Below the pieces are notes generated by a model. The model made no database searches. It was not told the origin of the DNA and worked only from the letters and a program-made list of their open reading frames with translations. A stretch of 64,000 bases of DNA, taken from positions 248,001 to 312,000 of the forward strand of contig NZ_JAAVUQ010000002.1 in assembly GCF_018449515.1 (NCBI RefSeq). Direction: 5' to 3'. Position numbers and translations under genes: made by a program. This document shows positions 43,152 to 53,605 of this stretch, piece by piece (within the stretch, counting starts at the first letter, position 1; every line of letters begins with the position of its first letter). Origin of the DNA: Caballeronia sp. dw_19 (GTDB lineage: Bacteria > Pseudomonadota > Gammaproteobacteria > Burkholderiales > Burkholderiaceae).

Positions 43152-43991
43152 ATGGGGACAGCAGCACGCAAGGCAGCAGTGAAGAAGACGGCAACAGTGA
43201 AGAAAACCGCAGCAGGGAAGACAACCAGACGCTCGACTGCGAAAGAACGGATTCTCGCCATCGATGTGGGCGGCACGGGCCTGAAGGCCGCGATTATCGA
43301 CGCGCACGGGAAGATGGAAACCGAGCGGGTCAAGGTGGCCACGCCGCATCCGTGTCCGCCGGACGTGTTGGTGCAGAAGCTGGTGGAACTGGTCGGGCCG
43401 CTGTTGACGCCGCTGCCGGCCACCCATATCTCGATTGGTTTTCCGGGCGTGGTGCGGGACAACCACGTGCTGACCGCGCCTAACCTCGGCAACGAATTCT
43501 GGCGCAACGTGCCGCTCGCGCAGTTGCTGGCTGTGCATCTGGGGAACCTGCCGGTGCGCATTATCAACGACGCCGAAATGCAGGGGCTTGCGGCTATCGA
43601 AGGGAAGGGCATCGAGTTCGTCCTGACGCTCGGCACGGGCGCGGGCACTGCGCTTTTCCGCGATGGCGAACTCATGCCGCATCTCGAACTGGCGCATCAT
43701 CCGGTGAGCAAAAACAAGACGTACGACGAATATCTCGGCAATGCGGCGCGCGACAAGGCGGGCAACAAGCGGTGGAATCGCCGGGTGGAGAAGATCATCG
43801 GCATCCTGAGTTCGCTGGTGAACTACGACCGCCTGTGGATTGGCGGCGGCAACGCGGCCAATCTCAATTTCGACTTGCCGGATAACGTAAAAGTGGTCTC
43901 GAACGAGGCAGGGATTGAAGGCGGAGCGCGGCTCTGGCACCCGCGTTCAGTGCGTGAGACGCGGCAATTACCTGCTGGAGAGTTTGAATGA
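43152..43991 (+). CDS. ppgK: polyphosphate glucokinase (ROK family) with Lys-rich N-tail
   Basis: 279 residues. After a 32-residue Lys/Ala/Thr-rich tail (KKTATVKKTAAGKTTRR within it) the ROK domain starts: ILAIDVGGTGLKAAI, IGFPGVV, NLGNEFW, INDAEMQGLAA, TLGTGAGTALF and LWIGGGNA. The family phosphorylates glucose with polyphosphate (and often ATP). The basic tail looks like a histone-H1-like extension and could bind polyphosphate; that is inference. AGGAGA precedes ATG 43152. It overlaps the HAD gene by ATGA. Confidence 0.9.
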   Translation: MGTAARKAAVKKTATVKKTAAGKTTRRSTAKERILAIDVGGTGLKAAIIDAHGKMETERVKVATPHPCPPDVLVQKLVELVGPLLTPLPATHISIGFPGVVRDNHVLTAPNLGNEFWRNVPLAQLLAVHLGNLPVRIINDAEMQGLAAIEGKGIEFVLTLGTGAGTALFRDGELMPHLELAHHPVSKNKTYDEYLGNAARDKAGNKRWNRRVEKIIGILSSLVNYDRLWIGGGNAANLNFDLPDNVKVVSNEAGIEGGARLWHPRSVRETRQLPAGEFE

Positions 43992-44878
43992 CCTCCATCG
44001 GCGCTACCGGTCTGAAGCTCAGTCCCGGTCATCGCGACCCGGAGCAGGCGCTGGCGGCGCTGGCGAAGGTCGAGCTCGTGATTTCGGATTGCGATGGCAC
44101 CTTGCTGTACACAGACAAATCGCTTGGTGAGCCCGCGAAGGAAGCCGTGCGCAATCTCACCGCCGCGGGTGTCCGCTTCACGGTGGCGAGCAGCCGGCCG
44201 GGCAAGGGCATGCATTCGATCGTCGAAACGCTCGGGATCCACTCGCCGTTTGCCGCTTTCAACGGCGGCAAACTCGTCGATCCCGCCGGCTGGAAGACCC
44301 TGAGTGCCCACTGGTTGCCGCGCGATGCGGCGCAAACGGCTCTGGAAAGCCTGGAGCGCGATGGAGTGGACGCGTGGGTGTTCATCAACGACCAGTGGTA
44401 CATCACGAATCCCGGCGGCGAATACGTGCCGCTGGAGCGCCGGACGGTGGGATATGACGCGGTGGTGGTCAAGCGTTTCGAGGATATCGACCTGGATTCG
44501 GTCGAAAAGATCGTGGCGTCGACGAAAGACGCGGCGCTGCTTCAGCGTAAGGAGGCCGAGTTCCAGGACACGCTCAAGGGCCGCGCCGAGGCGATGCGTT
44601 CACAAGCCTATTATCTCGACATCACGCATCCGCTCGCGAACAAAGGCGAGGGCGTACGCGAGTTGGCGCGGCTGGCGGGCGTTGCACTGGAAAACGTGGC
44701 GGTACTCGGGGACATGGGCAACGACGTCGCCATGTTCGATGTGGCGGGTGTTTCCATTGTGATGGGGCAGGCGTCAGCAGACGTTCAATCGCACGCGACG
44801 TTTGTGTCGGCCACGAACGATGAAGACGGCTTTGCCGCAGGCCTCAACGGATTGTTGGCGGCCCGGAAGGGAAAATGA
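43988..44878 (+). CDS. HAD-IIB (Cof-like) phosphatase
   Basis: 296 residues. Motif I SDCDGTLLY (Asp34, Asp36), motif II VASSRPGKG, and C-terminal NKGEGVRELAR and LGDMGNDVAMF. Cof-type phosphatases act on sugar phosphates or flavin/PLP-type nucleotides. ATG 43988 overlaps the glucokinase stop, so it is translated with it. A sugar-phosphate substrate fits the operon. Confidence 0.9.
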   Translation: MTSIGATGLKLSPGHRDPEQALAALAKVELVISDCDGTLLYTDKSLGEPAKEAVRNLTAAGVRFTVASSRPGKGMHSIVETLGIHSPFAAFNGGKLVDPAGWKTLSAHWLPRDAAQTALESLERDGVDAWVFINDQWYITNPGGEYVPLERRTVGYDAVVVKRFEDIDLDSVEKIVASTKDAALLQRKEAEFQDTLKGRAEAMRSQAYYLDITHPLANKGEGVRELARLAGVALENVAVLGDMGNDVAMFDVAGVSIVMGQASADVQSHATFVSATNDEDGFAAGLNGLLAARKGK

Positions 44879-45057
44879 TGATGAGGGTTGAACACGCGGG
44901 TTGAATGCGCGTGAGATACGCATGAGAGAGCGACATCGGCGCCATGCGATGCTGACTGGCAGCATCAAGCGGTGGCGCCGACGAAGCGTTGCTCTCGACT
45001 CCGGCGAGCAGTGCCGTGCGGGACTCGCTTTAACAGCGCGTCACGACAGCGTTCTGC

Positions 45058-45324
45058 TTAGCGGCGACGCATTTGCGGACGCTGACCGCCGCCCGTTGCG
45101 CGTTCGTCCTTGTGCCGGAAGTTGATCCGGCCTTTCGTCAGGTCATACACCGACAATTCCAGCGTCACACGGTCGCCCGCGAGAATCCGGATGTGGTTCT
45201 TGCGCATGCGGCCCGATGCGTACGCGCCCACGACCACGCCGTTGTCCAGCGTCACGCGGTAGCGGCTGTCGGGAAGCACTTCGTCAACAATGCCGTCCAG
45301 CTCGAGTAACTCTTCTTTCGCCAT
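45058..45324 (-). CDS. infA: translation initiation factor IF-1 (long paralogue)
   Basis: 88 residues, longer than the usual 72. S1/OB-fold: [21 protein letters not shown], then [21 protein letters not shown] and [13 protein letters not shown] basic tail ([13 protein letters not shown]) is added. GGAGC precedes ATG 45324. Burkholderiaceae commonly carry such a second IF-1 outside the ribosomal protein cluster. Confidence 0.92.
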   Translation of the reverse strand: MAKEELLELDGIVDEVLPDSRYRVTLDNGVVVGAYASGRMRKNHIRILAGDRVTLELSVYDLTKGRINFRHKDERATGGGQRPQMRRR

Positions 45325-45415
45325 ATAAAGCTCCTTAAATCATCTATTCGTTGCGATTGTATGCGAGACCGGCCCGACCCCGCGATGCCTTTTAACGCCT
45401 AACTATCGCGTCTAG

Positions 45416-45718
45416 TCACAGATCTGCAACAGTCTGGCCGTCGATCTGGCCGTCGATCAGTTTTTCCGCATGCAACAAGCACGCCCGGCGAGCCTGGCCG
45501 CCGTTTTCAAACGATCCGGTCTGCTCAATGCGGAACACGCGGCTTTCGCCCGTGGCTTCCTCGCCTGCCGGCGGCGCACGGCGGATGCGCACCGACGCTT
45601 CGTAGCCGGTATCCGCTGCACGGACAGCCGCACCGCCGTCGCGGGCGCCACGGGGGTAAATCAGCGGATGAATTTCATAACCTTTGTACGTCTTAAGCGG
45701 CTTGACCAGTTCTTTCAT
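45416..45718 (-). CDS. hypothetical protein
   Basis: 100 residues from ATG 45718 (MKELVKPLKTYKGYEIHPLI), with AGGAA upstream; the frame to 46072 is not supported. Beta-rich pattern with SVRIRRAPPAGEE and FRIEQTGSFENGGQARRACL. No family recognised with confidence; similar short proteins are common in Burkholderiaceae. Confidence 0.6.
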   Translation of the reverse strand: MKELVKPLKTYKGYEIHPLIYPRGARDGGAAVRAADTGYEASVRIRRAPPAGEEATGESRVFRIEQTGSFENGGQARRACLLHAEKLIDGQIDGQTVADL

Positions 45719-46342
45719 GTTTCCTGAGTTCCTGTATTGCGCCCGCCCGGGCATCGAAATAATGCGGCCGATGCCTTGAAAACCACTCCGGCGACCGTTC
45801 AGCGCCCCTTGGCACGTGCGATCGACCAAGCGTTTACGAGCAAAAAATGACGCGCGGCGCACACATGGCGCAGCCGCTCGCTGGGCTGTAGGTGTTGAAG
45901 AACGTCGCGGTAATACGTGTGCCGCCGCATGTCGCGCTGCCCATGCCGCTACGCACGTATTACCCATGCAACCATGCGCGGTACAACGCGTGGATACAAG
46001 CAACCGTCGACGTCGCTGCTGTTTAAACTTTGAAGACGAATGCAGGGCCGCGACCGGTTGCGGAGCCCACACTGCCGGGGCGATGACATTCAGCCAAGGC
46101 GTTGCGCTGAAATGTTGGGTGGATCGCTGTTGCCGTGGCGAACACGCTGCGCCAGAAGCGCACTATGTAAATTAGACAGCAAATCAGAAAAAAGTTCCGC
46201 TGTCGCCGGAGGCCCCGCCTCTCGATGCTGCAATGCTGACATGTCCGCTGCCGGCGTTCGCCGCCGTTCCCGCGCAGTTTCCGTCGAGTCGGCTATGTCA
46301 TCCAACCGCCTTCCAGCGGCACCGAAGGTTCTATTATAACCA
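45719..46342. other. intergenic region with a long hairpin
   Basis: 624 nt without a convincing gene on either strand (frames such as 45816-46175 look random). It contains the long imperfect hairpin at 45909-45964, listed separately. Confidence 0.45.
45909..45964. ncRNA. long imperfect hairpin, possible structured RNA
   Basis: The outer arms GGTAATACGTG (45909-45919) and CACGTATTACC (45954-45964) are perfectly complementary over 11 bp. The inside continues with short pairings and a GCATG/CATGC stem (45927-45931 / 45942-45946) around a 10-nt loop. It lies in a gap free of genes. Strand and transcription are not known. Confidence 0.35.
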
Positions 46343-47320
46343 TCATAGCCATCCTGCCTTGCGGAACCGCCAGTAAAGGCCAATGTCCACCGCGAGCATC
46401 ACGCAGATCACCGCCGGATAACCATAGACCCAGTCGAGTTCCGGGATGCGATGGAAGTTCATGCCGTAGATCCCGGCGATCATGGTGGGTACGGCAAACA
46501 GCGCCGCAAACGAGCCCAGCCGCTTGGTCACTTCGCTTTCCGCCAGCGAAATCAGGCCCAGGTTGACCTGGATCGCAGTCACGATCATTTCGCGGCGTCC
46601 CTCGATCGTTTTCACGATACGCAGCAAGTGGTCGTAGACATCGCGGAAATAGTCCTGCATGCCGGTACAAATTCCCGGTGCGCGGCCGCCGTAGAGTTTG
46701 CTCACCGCTTCCAGCAGCGGCGCGGTGTGGTGCTGAAGCAGAACGAGCCGGCGCTTCAGGGAATACAGGTCTTCAATGATTATCCGCGACGCCGCGGACC
46801 CGTTGCGCGTGAAGATGCGTTCCTCGAGTTCGTCGAGCTCTGCGCCGAGCGTCTCCAGAATGGGGAAATAGCGGTCCACGACGTTGTCGATCAGTGCGTA
46901 CATCACGAACGCCGGGCCATGTTCCAGCAAATGCGGCTCGCGTTCGCAGCGCTTGCGCACATCCTGGAATCCCTGGCTCGTCCGGTTGCGAACGGAGAGC
47001 ACATAGTTGCTGCCCACGAACACGTTGATCTCGCCGACCACCAGCTCGTTGTCGGTATCGAGTTCCACCGTGTGGAGCACGCAAAACAGCGAGTCCGCGT
47101 ATTCGTCGATCTTCGGGCGCTGGTGTCCCTTCTGGGCGTCTTCCACAGCGAGTTCGTGCAGCCCGAACTGATGCGCCATATGCGCGAGTTCACCCGGTCC
47201 GGGCTCTTTCAGCGCGACCCACACGAAGCAGTCGGGGACGTCCCGATACGCGGAAATGTCGTCGATAGCGACGTCGGCGAGCTTGCGGCCTTTCTGATAA
47301 GCCGCACAATTGACCAGCAT
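46343..47320 (-). CDS. corA: CorA magnesium/cobalt transporter
   Basis: 325 residues. Large N-terminal cytoplasmic domain, then two C-terminal membrane helices (about 268-288 and 301-319) with the selectivity motif YGMNF between them. ATG 47320 (MLVNCAAYQKG) has AGGAA upstream and fits the family better than the frame to 47341. It forms a pentameric Mg2+ channel of the inner membrane. A single gene. Confidence 0.94.
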   Translation of the reverse strand: MLVNCAAYQKGRKLADVAIDDISAYRDVPDCFVWVALKEPGPGELAHMAHQFGLHELAVEDAQKGHQRPKIDEYADSLFCVLHTVELDTDNELVVGEINVFVGSNYVLSVRNRTSQGFQDVRKRCEREPHLLEHGPAFVMYALIDNVVDRYFPILETLGAELDELEERIFTRNGSAASRIIIEDLYSLKRRLVLLQHHTAPLLEAVSKLYGGRAPGICTGMQDYFRDVYDHLLRIVKTIEGRREMIVTAIQVNLGLISLAESEVTKRLGSFAALFAVPTMIAGIYGMNFHRIPELDWVYGYPAVICVMLAVDIGLYWRFRKAGWL

Positions 47321-47524
47321 GGATTCCTGCCCCTCTCGCACGGTGATGGAACCGGCGCATGCCGCCTTTCGCGAGCGTCTTTCGCAAGGACAGGCAGCGC
47401 GTAACGGGGCATGGCCGGACTTGCCGTGAATCTTAGCGGATTTGTCCGGCGCTTACTCTTACTGTGCGAGAGCCGTATTCGTCGTCTTGCAACGCAGCCG
47501 CCGCGCGACCGCGCGAGTCAGGTG

Positions 47525-47962
47525 TCAGGTCTCGCTATGCGAGTAATCCGAGGTCAGTTCGGAACTGAGCCGTGGTGTGTCCACCTGTGGCGCCAAGGTG
47601 CTGTCGCGTTTCGTGAGTTTGCCTTCCACGGAGGCACCCACGTCCATGCGCAGTTGCTGGTAATAGATGTTGCCGTTCACATGCGCATTCGATTGCAGCT
47701 CGACAAAATGTTCCACCGTGACGTCGCCGGTGATGGTTCCGTTGATCACGATGTCGTAGGCAGTGACGTTGCCCGTGATCGAACCCTGGTCGCTCACGAC
47801 CAGCAACGTCTGTTCGCCCGCGCGGCCTGTCACGTCGCCCTTCACGTGGCCGTCCATGCGCAGGCCGTCGCTGAATTCGAGGTTGCCCGCTATCTGGACA
47901 TCGTGTGCGATCAGCGTAGCTAGCTTGGCTTGACTGACGCCGGGAGATTTTTTCTTGAACAT
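47525..47962 (-). CDS. bactofilin (polymer-forming cytoskeletal protein)
   Basis: 145 residues. A right-handed beta-helix domain (about 18-110) with regular turns: IAGNLEFSDGLRMDGHVKGDV, listed as 21 residues around 24-44, then SITGNVTAYDIVINGTITGDV and NAHVNGNIYYQQL. Disordered N- and C-tails flank it. AAGGGG precedes ATG 47962. Bactofilins form membrane-linked filaments that position cell-wall enzymes. It is the last gene of an operon with an M23 peptidase. Confidence 0.92.
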   Translation of the reverse strand: MFKKKSPGVSQAKLATLIAHDVQIAGNLEFSDGLRMDGHVKGDVTGRAGEQTLLVVSDQGSITGNVTAYDIVINGTITGDVTVEHFVELQSNAHVNGNIYYQQLRMDVGASVEGKLTKRDSTLAPQVDTPRLSSELTSDYSHSET

Positions 47963-48048
47963 GGGAAAACCCCTTCTGGTCTGGATTGCAAAATGGTTGC
48001 CGGTAATGGACAGGTACGTACCGGCGTGTGGATGGGTTCCGGGATCGG

Positions 48049-48426
48049 TCAGTTGGACTTATCCCGCTGACGCTTGAGGAAAGTCAGGTCAGTTCGCATT
48101 TGATGAATTTCCGCCAGGCTTTCGGACGCTTGTTGCTCCATGACGAGCCGTGTCGCCACTTCGTGGTCGAGTGCGATGCGCGCCTTCGAAAGTTGCTGGC
48201 GGATCTCGCGCTCGGACATGGGCGGCGCGCACAGGGCGTCGGCCTTCTTGCTGTTATCGCGCGACGTGACGAGCGCGAAGCCGGCCGCGGCCAGCGCCGC
48301 TGCCGCGCAGGCCGCGGCAATCGTGCCGAGCAGCAGCATGGGCCAGGTCGGGCCGCGCCGCGACGTCAGGGAATAGGTGCGGCGCGTGAGCTTGTGCGTC
48401 GGCCTGTTGCGATCAGCTTGCGGCAT
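48049..48426 (-). CDS. membrane-anchored coiled-coil protein, hypothetical
   Basis: 125 residues: a basic N-tail, one membrane segment (about 30-53, MLLLGTIAAACAAAALAAAG), and a helical coiled-coil-like part (SEREIRQQLSKARIALDHE, VMEQQASESLAEIHQMRTDL). It overlaps the M23 peptidase stop by 14 nt and precedes bactofilin by 86 nt. By context it may link the filament to the peptidase at the membrane. No family recognised. Confidence 0.7.
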   Translation of the reverse strand: MPQADRNRPTHKLTRRTYSLTSRRGPTWPMLLLGTIAAACAAAALAAAGFALVTSRDNSKKADALCAPPMSEREIRQQLSKARIALDHEVATRLVMEQQASESLAEIHQMRTDLTFLKRQRDKSN

Positions 48427-49399
48427 TGGATTTCAGCTTGAAGAGCGCGAGATAAGGTTTGGGATTGACCTGCGTCCCATCGATGATGACCTCGAAGTGC
48501 AAATGCGGTCCGGTCGAGCGGCCGGTCGAGCCGATTTCGGCAATCTTCTGGCCGGGCATGACAAGATCGCCGACCTTCACGAATATCTTCGATGTATGCC
48601 CGTAGCGGGTGACCACGCCGCTGCTGTGCTGGATATCGACGGCGTTGCCGTACCCGCCGTGCGGTCCCGCCTGCACCACGCGGCCGCCGGCGCTCGCGAA
48701 GATGGCCGTGCCGGTGGGGGCGACGAGATCGATGCCCGGATGAAAATTCAGGTGCCCCGTGAACGGGTCGATGCGGTTGCCGAACGGCGAGCCGAAGCGC
48801 GCGCCGGGGGCAGGCAGCCGGCCCGGAAACGCCATGTATGACGCGTAATGCGCGAGCACGGCGTCATCGAGGACACCGATGGTTGCATCGAGGCAATCCA
48901 GTGCGCTTTGCGTGTGCTTCAGGCGCTGCGGCGCGGTACCGGTAAGCGCTGCACGCTGGGCGTCGCAGAGCCGGGGCGGCAGGGACGGACCGCCCGACGC
49001 GCTGCTGTCGAGCGGCGATTCGTCGTCGTTATCGGGAAGCGGCGGAACCACGTGGATGTCCGGGTGATCGGCCGCGCGTCGCGCTGCTTTCAATTGTGCT
49101 TCGAAGTCCTGAAGTTCATTCACTTGTTCCACAAGTTCAATGACGCGCGGTTCGATATGCGTGAGTGTTGCGCTGATCTTGCCGAGCTCATCGATTTCAT
49201 AAGAGCGCCGCTCCGTTTGCATCTTCTCTTCGGCTGCGTGAGTGTTGCCCATTGCCGCACCAATGGCGATGCCGAGCGCGAGCGCGGCCAGGATCATCGC
49301 AATGACGGCGACGATCACCATGGTGCGGACAGTGCGCGCTTCGACGAAACGCACGCGCTGATGCGACACGTTCCGGCGTGACCAGATGACGAACGCCAT
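48413..49399 (-). CDS. M23 family metallopeptidase (membrane-anchored endopeptidase)
   Basis: About 328 residues. One N-terminal membrane segment (about 25-50, MVIVAVIAMILAALALGIAI), a helical periplasmic region, then the LytM/M23 domain with the zinc motifs HPGIDLV (H-x3-D) and GPHLHFEV (H-x-H). It cuts peptidoglycan cross-bridges. The start is uncertain: ATG 49399 is chosen, GTG 49423 is the alternative. The gene order M23, coiled-coil, bactofilin suggests a cell-shape module like the Csd/CcmA or LmdC/bactofilin pairs. Confidence 0.88.
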   Translation of the reverse strand: MAFVIWSRRNVSHQRVRFVEARTVRTMVIVAVIAMILAALALGIAIGAAMGNTHAAEEKMQTERRSYEIDELGKISATLTHIEPRVIELVEQVNELQDFEAQLKAARRAADHPDIHVVPPLPDNDDESPLDSSASGGPSLPPRLCDAQRAALTGTAPQRLKHTQSALDCLDATIGVLDDAVLAHYASYMAFPGRLPAPGARFGSPFGNRIDPFTGHLNFHPGIDLVAPTGTAIFASAGGRVVQAGPHGGYGNAVDIQHSSGVVTRYGHTSKIFVKVGDLVMPGQKIAEIGSTGRSTGPHLHFEVIIDGTQVNPKPYLALFKLKSNAAS

Positions 49400-49638
49400 C
49401 AGTGCACCGGGCGCGGCAAACACGCGGGCAAGCGCGTGGCCACAAAACGACGTGCGGGCGGTGGATTACCGGTCTGTCTGCGAGTGTTAATAATGAGATG
49501 GATAAAGATCACGTCCATGTGAAAACGCCGCAGCAGGGCTACGGCGGAAAGCCTTTATGGGCGGACGATTATGCACCCGTTACGCGAATGCGTATCTCAT
49601 ATATAAGGGGAGCTGAACAAACGCGAAATTCTTGGTCT

Positions 49639-50592
49639 CTACGTTTCGCTCCATAGCATCTCGCGCGCCTCGCCCATCAGCAGCGGACGATTGATTTCGG
49701 CCACTGTGCGCAGAAAATCCCACACTGCCGTGATGCGTTTCAATTTGCGCAAATCTTCGCGGCAGGACAGATAAAACGCGCGCGTGACGACGATGTCATC
49801 GGCGAGAACGGGCACGAGGCGTGGGTCCTGCGCCGCCATGAAACACGGCAGGATTGCGAGCGAGCGGCCCTGCAGCGCGGCGTGATATTGAGCGATCACG
49901 CTGGTGCTGCGCCAACGCGATACAGCGCCCGGAACCGCGCGTTCGAGATAGAGCAGTTCGTAGCTGAACGCGAGGTCATCGATATAACTCGCGAAGCGAT
50001 GCGTCGCGAGGTCTTCCACCCGGTTTAACTGTTCGTGTTGATCGAGATACTCGCGCGTGGCGTAGAGGCGTAGGCGGTAATCGCAGAGTTTGGTGTAGAC
50101 GGTCTGGCCATGTTCCGGGCGCTCAAGCGTGACGGCTATGTCGGCCTCTCGCTTGGACAAGCTGACGAAGTGCGGCACCGGCAACAAGTCGATGGAAATC
50201 TGCCGTTGCGCGTCCTGAAAGCGCGCGAGTTGAGGCGCAAGAAAGAAGCAGCCAAAACCTTCGGTCGAACCCACCCGTACGTGTCCGGACAGCGCGTGCC
50301 CCGAGTTGGCAATGTGCTCGGTCGCCGACTGAACCGTGGTTTCCATGGCGTCGACGTACGCAAGCAGGCGCTGCCCTTCGGCGGTCAGGATGAAACCGCC
50401 GCTGCGGGATTTATCGAAGAGCAGGGTGCCGAGCGCGTCTTCCAGCGCCCGCACGCGGCGCGCGACGGTCGTGTAATCGACCCCCAGACGCTTCGCCGCG
50501 CCGCTTGCACGCTGGGTTCGCGCGACTTCCAGGAAATACCGGAGGTCGTCCCAATTCAGGTTGCTGAGACCAGGAGCCGTGCTTTTTTGCAT
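49639..50592 (-). CDS. LysR family transcriptional regulator
   Basis: 317 residues. N-terminal HTH: LNWDDLRYFLEVARTQRASG, AAKRLGVDYTTVARRVRALE. The C-terminal co-inducer domain follows. ATG 50592 (MQKSTAP) fits the family length; the frame to 50706 enters the mmsA control region. Divergent from mmsA (229-nt gap), so it probably controls the mmsA-mmsB operon. Confidence 0.9.
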   Translation of the reverse strand: MQKSTAPGLSNLNWDDLRYFLEVARTQRASGAAKRLGVDYTTVARRVRALEDALGTLLFDKSRSGGFILTAEGQRLLAYVDAMETTVQSATEHIANSGHALSGHVRVGSTEGFGCFFLAPQLARFQDAQRQISIDLLPVPHFVSLSKREADIAVTLERPEHGQTVYTKLCDYRLRLYATREYLDQHEQLNRVEDLATHRFASYIDDLAFSYELLYLERAVPGAVSRWRSTSVIAQYHAALQGRSLAILPCFMAAQDPRLVPVLADDIVVTRAFYLSCREDLRKLKRITAVWDFLRTVAEINRPLLMGEAREMLWSET

Positions 50593-50821
50593 ATTGGATG
50601 AGTATTTGTATCCATACTTCGTAGAGATTTGCATAACTATACTGAATCTTGTGGACTTGCCTTGCACGCGTTCTGTCCCTACGCGTAATGAGCGAGCCGA
50701 CAACATTCAAATAATCCGGAGACGACATTCCCCTTGGCGACCCGCGCGGTATTTCGCGTGCGTCCGCGTCTCTGTCATCCCGTTCCCACCAGGAACGTTC
50801 CCGTCTCAAGGAGCTTCTCTC

Positions 50822-52366
<1,545 letters not shown>

Positions 52367-52402
52367 AGCCACTTATCCGGTGAAATAAAAAAGGGGAACG
52401 CA

Positions 52403-53293
52403 ATGGAAATCGGCTTTATCGGACTGGGCAACATGGGCGGACCCATGGCCGCCAACTTGCTTAAAGCAGGGCATTCGCTGACGGTGTTTGATTTATCGAA
52501 GGCGGCGTTGCAGGCGGCTGTGGACGCAGGCGCGCGGACCGCCGTTTCGCCCCGTGAGGCGGCGCAGGCAAGCGAGGTGGTGATCACCATGCTGCCGGCC
52601 GCCGTGCACGTGAAGGCGGTGTATCTGAACGCCGATGGCGTACTCGCCGGGGTTCGTCCGGGCGTGCCGCTGATCGACAGCAGTACGATCGATCCGGCGA
52701 CCGCGCGCCTGGTCGGAGAAGCCGCATTGAAGCAGGGTAATCCATTCGCCGATGCTCCCGTGTCCGGTGGCACCGGCGGCGCGCAGGCGGGCACGCTGAC
52801 GTTCATGGTCGGCGCCGATGCGGCGTTGTTCGACACGCTCAAACCGGTGCTCGCCGGCATGGGCAAGAACATGGTTCAGTGCGGCGAAACAGGGACGGGT
52901 CAGATCGCGAAAATCTGCAACAACCTGCTGCTCGGCATTTCGATGATCGGCGTGGCGGAAGCGATGAAACTTGGTGCGTCGCTCGGGATCGAACCCAATA
53001 AGCTTGCCGGAATCATCAACACATCGACAGGTCGTTGCTGGAGTGCCGATACGTGTAATCCCTATCCGAACGTTTTACCTAATGCGCCTTCTTCACGCGG
53101 GTATACCGGGGGGTTCGGGGCCGATCTCATGTTGAAGGATCTGGGACTGGCGGTTGATGCAGCGCGTCAAGTCAAACAGCCCATTTTGCTTGGCGCGCTC
53201 GCGCAACAGCTTTACCAGACCATGAGCATGCAGGGCTTGGGCGGGTTGGACTTCTCCGCCATTATCAAGCTGTACGGTAGCGAGGATGCCTGA
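52403..53293 (+). CDS. mmsB: 3-hydroxyisobutyrate dehydrogenase
   Basis: 296 residues. NAD loop GFIGLGNMGGPMAANL (about 4-19), substrate segment DAPVSGGTGGAQAGTLTFMVG, and catalytic Lys in GQIAKICNNLLLG. It oxidises 3-hydroxyisobutyrate to methylmalonate semialdehyde, the substrate of MmsA. AAAGGGGAA precedes ATG 52403. Valine pathway genes for earlier steps are not in the window. Confidence 0.94.
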   Translation: MEIGFIGLGNMGGPMAANLLKAGHSLTVFDLSKAALQAAVDAGARTAVSPREAAQASEVVITMLPAAVHVKAVYLNADGVLAGVRPGVPLIDSSTIDPATARLVGEAALKQGNPFADAPVSGGTGGAQAGTLTFMVGADAALFDTLKPVLAGMGKNMVQCGETGTGQIAKICNNLLLGISMIGVAEAMKLGASLGIEPNKLAGIINTSTGRCWSADTCNPYPNVLPNAPSSRGYTGGFGADLMLKDLGLAVDAARQVKQPILLGALAQQLYQTMSMQGLGGLDFSAIIKLYGSEDA

Positions 53294-53605
53294 TTAAAAC
53301 TCGCTGATCGCGAATTGCTGCAGCGCATTTTATGTGACCTATTAAGCTGCGTTGCAGCATCGCAAGCCGCTCTGCCATGCTAACCAAGGACATGGGGAAT
53401 ACGATGATTCGCTTCTTCTGATTTTGGCCTATTCTCAAAGCACGACGTTCATGTCTTCATTTTAATTAGTAAGTAACTTATGAACCGAGTTACGAACTGA
53501 GTGATGAAGATAGCGAAGCCGCTTTGAGGTAACTCATCAGGTGAGTTAAATGAGTTAAGGCCAGCGAAATGCTGGCGGCAAATAGCCAGGATCAAGGAGA
53601 GCCAG
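53294..53605. promoter_or_regulatory. control region with repeated TGAGTTA-like heptamers
   Basis: 312 nt without a gene. TGAGTTA-type heptamers occur at 53474-53480 (inverted TAACTTA), 53486-53492, 53498-53504, 53530-53536 (inverted), 53542-53548 and 53551-53557. Several starts are 12 nt apart. TAACTCA/TGAGTTA (53530-53548) is a perfect inverted repeat. It is likely an operator array for the small membrane protein gene. Confidence 0.45.

Noticed and set aside
42849..43940. 363-codon antisense frame over zwf/ppgK
   Set aside because: Opposite two clearly recognised enzymes; composition is that of a shadow frame.
45816..46175. 119-codon plus-strand frame
   Set aside because: Cys/Arg/Ala-rich, no ribosome site, and it covers the long hairpin; likely not coding.
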